The notes beneath the pieces are model-generated. The model saw only the letters and a program-made list of their open reading frames with translations. It was not told the origin of the DNA and did not search any database. The translations under genes and the position numbers were made by a program. 13,769 bases of DNA from an uncultured Ruminococcus sp. (GTDB taxonomy: Bacteria; Bacillota; Clostridia; Oscillospirales; CAG-382): NCBI GenBank assembly GCA_902783535.1, contig CACZRJ010000086.1, forward strand, positions 1 through 13,769, read 5' to 3'. This document shows positions 12,525-13,769 of this stretch, piece after piece. Position 1 is the first letter of the stretch, and each line of letters begins with the position of its first letter.

Positions 12525-13769
12525 CTATCTGCCGGAGAAAATCTTTCTTCTGCAGACGAGGAACAGCGCGCCGGCGCTGACCGTCATCAGCAGGATCCAG
12601 AGAACGGTATGGCTGCCGTCGCGGGGCTGCGGAGGCGTCGGGTCGTCATTTTCCGGCGCGAGGACCATGATTTGCGTCGACGCTTCGCCGTTGGTGAATC
12701 GGGCGGTCAGCGTATGGCTGCCGGTGTCCAGCCCGTCGAGCGCCGCCGGCAGGATCGTCAGGACTGTGCTGCCTTTCCGCACGGTGTAATCGATGTCTTT
12801 CCGCAGTTCGGCATTTCCGATATACAGGCCTTTGAAATGCTCGAAGGACGCGTCCTTTTCGCCGGTCTGTACGACGGTCGCCGTCAGTTCGGCGCCGCTG
12901 TCCTTCGTATAGGTCAGTTCCCCGTCGCCGGTTCTGAAGCTGTAAGCGGCTTTCGCGATGGTGACGGCGAGATCTTCGCCGTCGAGATCCTCATGATTGG
13001 CGTCGCCGACATACCGGATCCGGACGGTGTAGTCTCCGGCGGTTTTGCCCGTCGGCGCCTCATCCGTCCAGTTTTGACCGTCGAGACTGTATTCAATACG
13101 TTCAACGCCTTCGGGAAGCTTTTCGGGGGCGGTGACGAGCGCCTGTTCGAAAGGCTCCTCGACCAGGTTTTCGGCAGCCTTCGCTTTTTCGCTGTCCGCG
13201 ATCTCCGGCTTCGCTTTCTTCACGGAAACCGTAAGCATGACCGAGATCGAGTCCGTGCTTTGCCCGTCCGTCGACGTGAACGTCGCGTAGAAAGCGTTCT
13301 CCCCGGCGTTGCCGACCGCGGTGGCGAGCGGATCGTCCCAGGCCCAGCCTTCCGGAAGTTTGACGTCCGCAAGCGTCTGGCCGTAGACGGCGGAAAGTCC
13401 CGTGGGAACCGTAACGGAGGTCGGAGGGATGATGATTTCCTTCGTCTGCGTCGCGAACAGTTCGTCCGTGAAAGTTGCCGTATAGACGGCTGTGCCCGCC
13501 GTCTTGAAGGTGGGAGGCGGATCCAGCGTCATCACCGTTCCGACCGTTTCCGTACGCACGTGATCCGGATCGTTCCCGCAGACGGAACTTGCGGTGACGG
13601 TCTGCAGGTCCGCGCTCCAGACGTAGGCCGGTTCGCTCCAGGCGTGATGAACGGGGTCCAGGATCTCCGTCTTCGTATCTTTGTATTCATTGCCTTCGAA
13701 CGTGACCTTCGCGGTGTAGACGATCTTTCCTTCGCCCTCGCAGGTCGGTTCCGTGCGTTCGCTCGTCAC
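12525..13769 (-). CDS. C-terminal part of a large surface protein with Ig-like repeats and a C-terminal membrane anchor (partial)
   Basis: The frame is open to the window edge, so the N-terminus is missing; the GTG at the edge is not taken as a start. The 414 visible residues contain a TCEGEGKIVYTAKVTF and AWSEPAYVWSADLQTVTA unit, then a LPEGWAWDDP and VGNAGENAFYATF unit, then a YSLDGQNWTDEAPTGKTAGDY unit, then a CBM_X2-like Ig domain (YTKDSGAELTATV, DYTVRKGSTVLTILPAALDGLDTGSHTLTARF). Such modules recur in clostridial cell-surface proteins. The tail has a Pro/Asp stretch, PRDGSH (382-387), a TM segment (about 388-406) and RRKIFSGR. It has the shape of a sorting signal without an intact LPXTG. 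The protein is probably exported and membrane- or wall-bound, perhaps an adhesin or glycan-binding protein. Confidence 0.85.
   Translation of the reverse strand: MTSERTEPTCEGEGKIVYTAKVTFEGNEYKDTKTEILDPVHHAWSEPAYVWSADLQTVTASSVCGNDPDHVRTETVGTVMTLDPPPTFKTAGTAVYTATFTDELFATQTKEIIIPPTSVTVPTGLSAVYGQTLADVKLPEGWAWDDPLATAVGNAGENAFYATFTSTDGQSTDSISVMLTVSVKKAKPEIADSEKAKAAENLVEEPFEQALVTAPEKLPEGVERIEYSLDGQNWTDEAPTGKTAGDYTVRIRYVGDANHEDLDGEDLAVTIAKAAYSFRTGDGELTYTKDSGAELTATVVQTGEKDASFEHFKGLYIGNAELRKDIDYTVRKGSTVLTILPAALDGLDTGSHTLTARFTNGEASTQIMVLAPENDDPTPPQPRDGSHTVLWILLMTVSAGALFLVCRRKIFSGR

Overview
The window looks like a chromosomal segment from a fairly GC-rich member of the Clostridia (Oscillospirales-like gut or rumen lineage). 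This is inferred from consensus sigma-A promoters, AGGAGG-type ribosome binding sites, an export set built on sortase and lipoprotein signals, Ser/Glu/Pro-rich linkers, a tail-repeat surface protein of a kind common in clostridia, and the use of GlnRS. No rRNA or tRNA gene, CRISPR array or IS element was seen. Twelve of the thirteen genes lie on the minus strand; the only plus-strand gene is an esterase near 8.5-9.5 kb.

Right to left, which is the direction of most transcription: (1) 13769-12525 is the C-terminal part of a large surface protein made of Ig-like repeats, ending in a membrane anchor without a canonical LPXTG. (2) 12374-9416 is a tight four-gene operon: CorA-type Mg2+ transporter, response regulator with an HD-GYP c-di-GMP phosphodiesterase output, a stand-alone HPt phosphotransfer protein, and MsrA. 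The HPt and msrA genes overlap, and the msrA 3' end overlaps the convergent esterase gene by 70 bp. (3) 8499-9485 (plus) is an exported alpha/beta-hydrolase of the esterase D type. (4) 8222-6028 is a three-gene cassette: a small secreted protein with a sortase-type C-terminal signal (IKKTG), a sortase (H164, C222, R234) and a four-TM membrane protein. The sortase gene carries a perfect 15-bp hairpin inside its first 20 codons. (5) 5953-5159 is a lipoprotein with a 27-bp-repeat linker. (6) 4821-3634 is an exported transglutaminase-fold protein with a Cna-B-like or CarboxypepD_reg-like domain, driven by a perfect-consensus promoter. (7) 3486-137 is gltX-glnS, encoding glutamyl- and glutaminyl-tRNA synthetases in one operon. 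(8) Positions 86-1 hold the 5' end of a class C group II intron, inserted just after the terminator hairpin of the gltX-glnS operon. The intron runs out of the window.

Items 3 to 6 form a cell-envelope neighbourhood: a wall-anchored protein and its sortase, a lipoprotein, an exported transglutaminase-like enzyme and an exported esterase. Several intergenic palindromes look like operators, but no DNA-binding regulator gene is present in the window. The most unusual items are the sortase/substrate/4-TM cassette with its intragenic hairpin and the group II intron end. All functional statements rest on motif reading by eye; no database search was possible.
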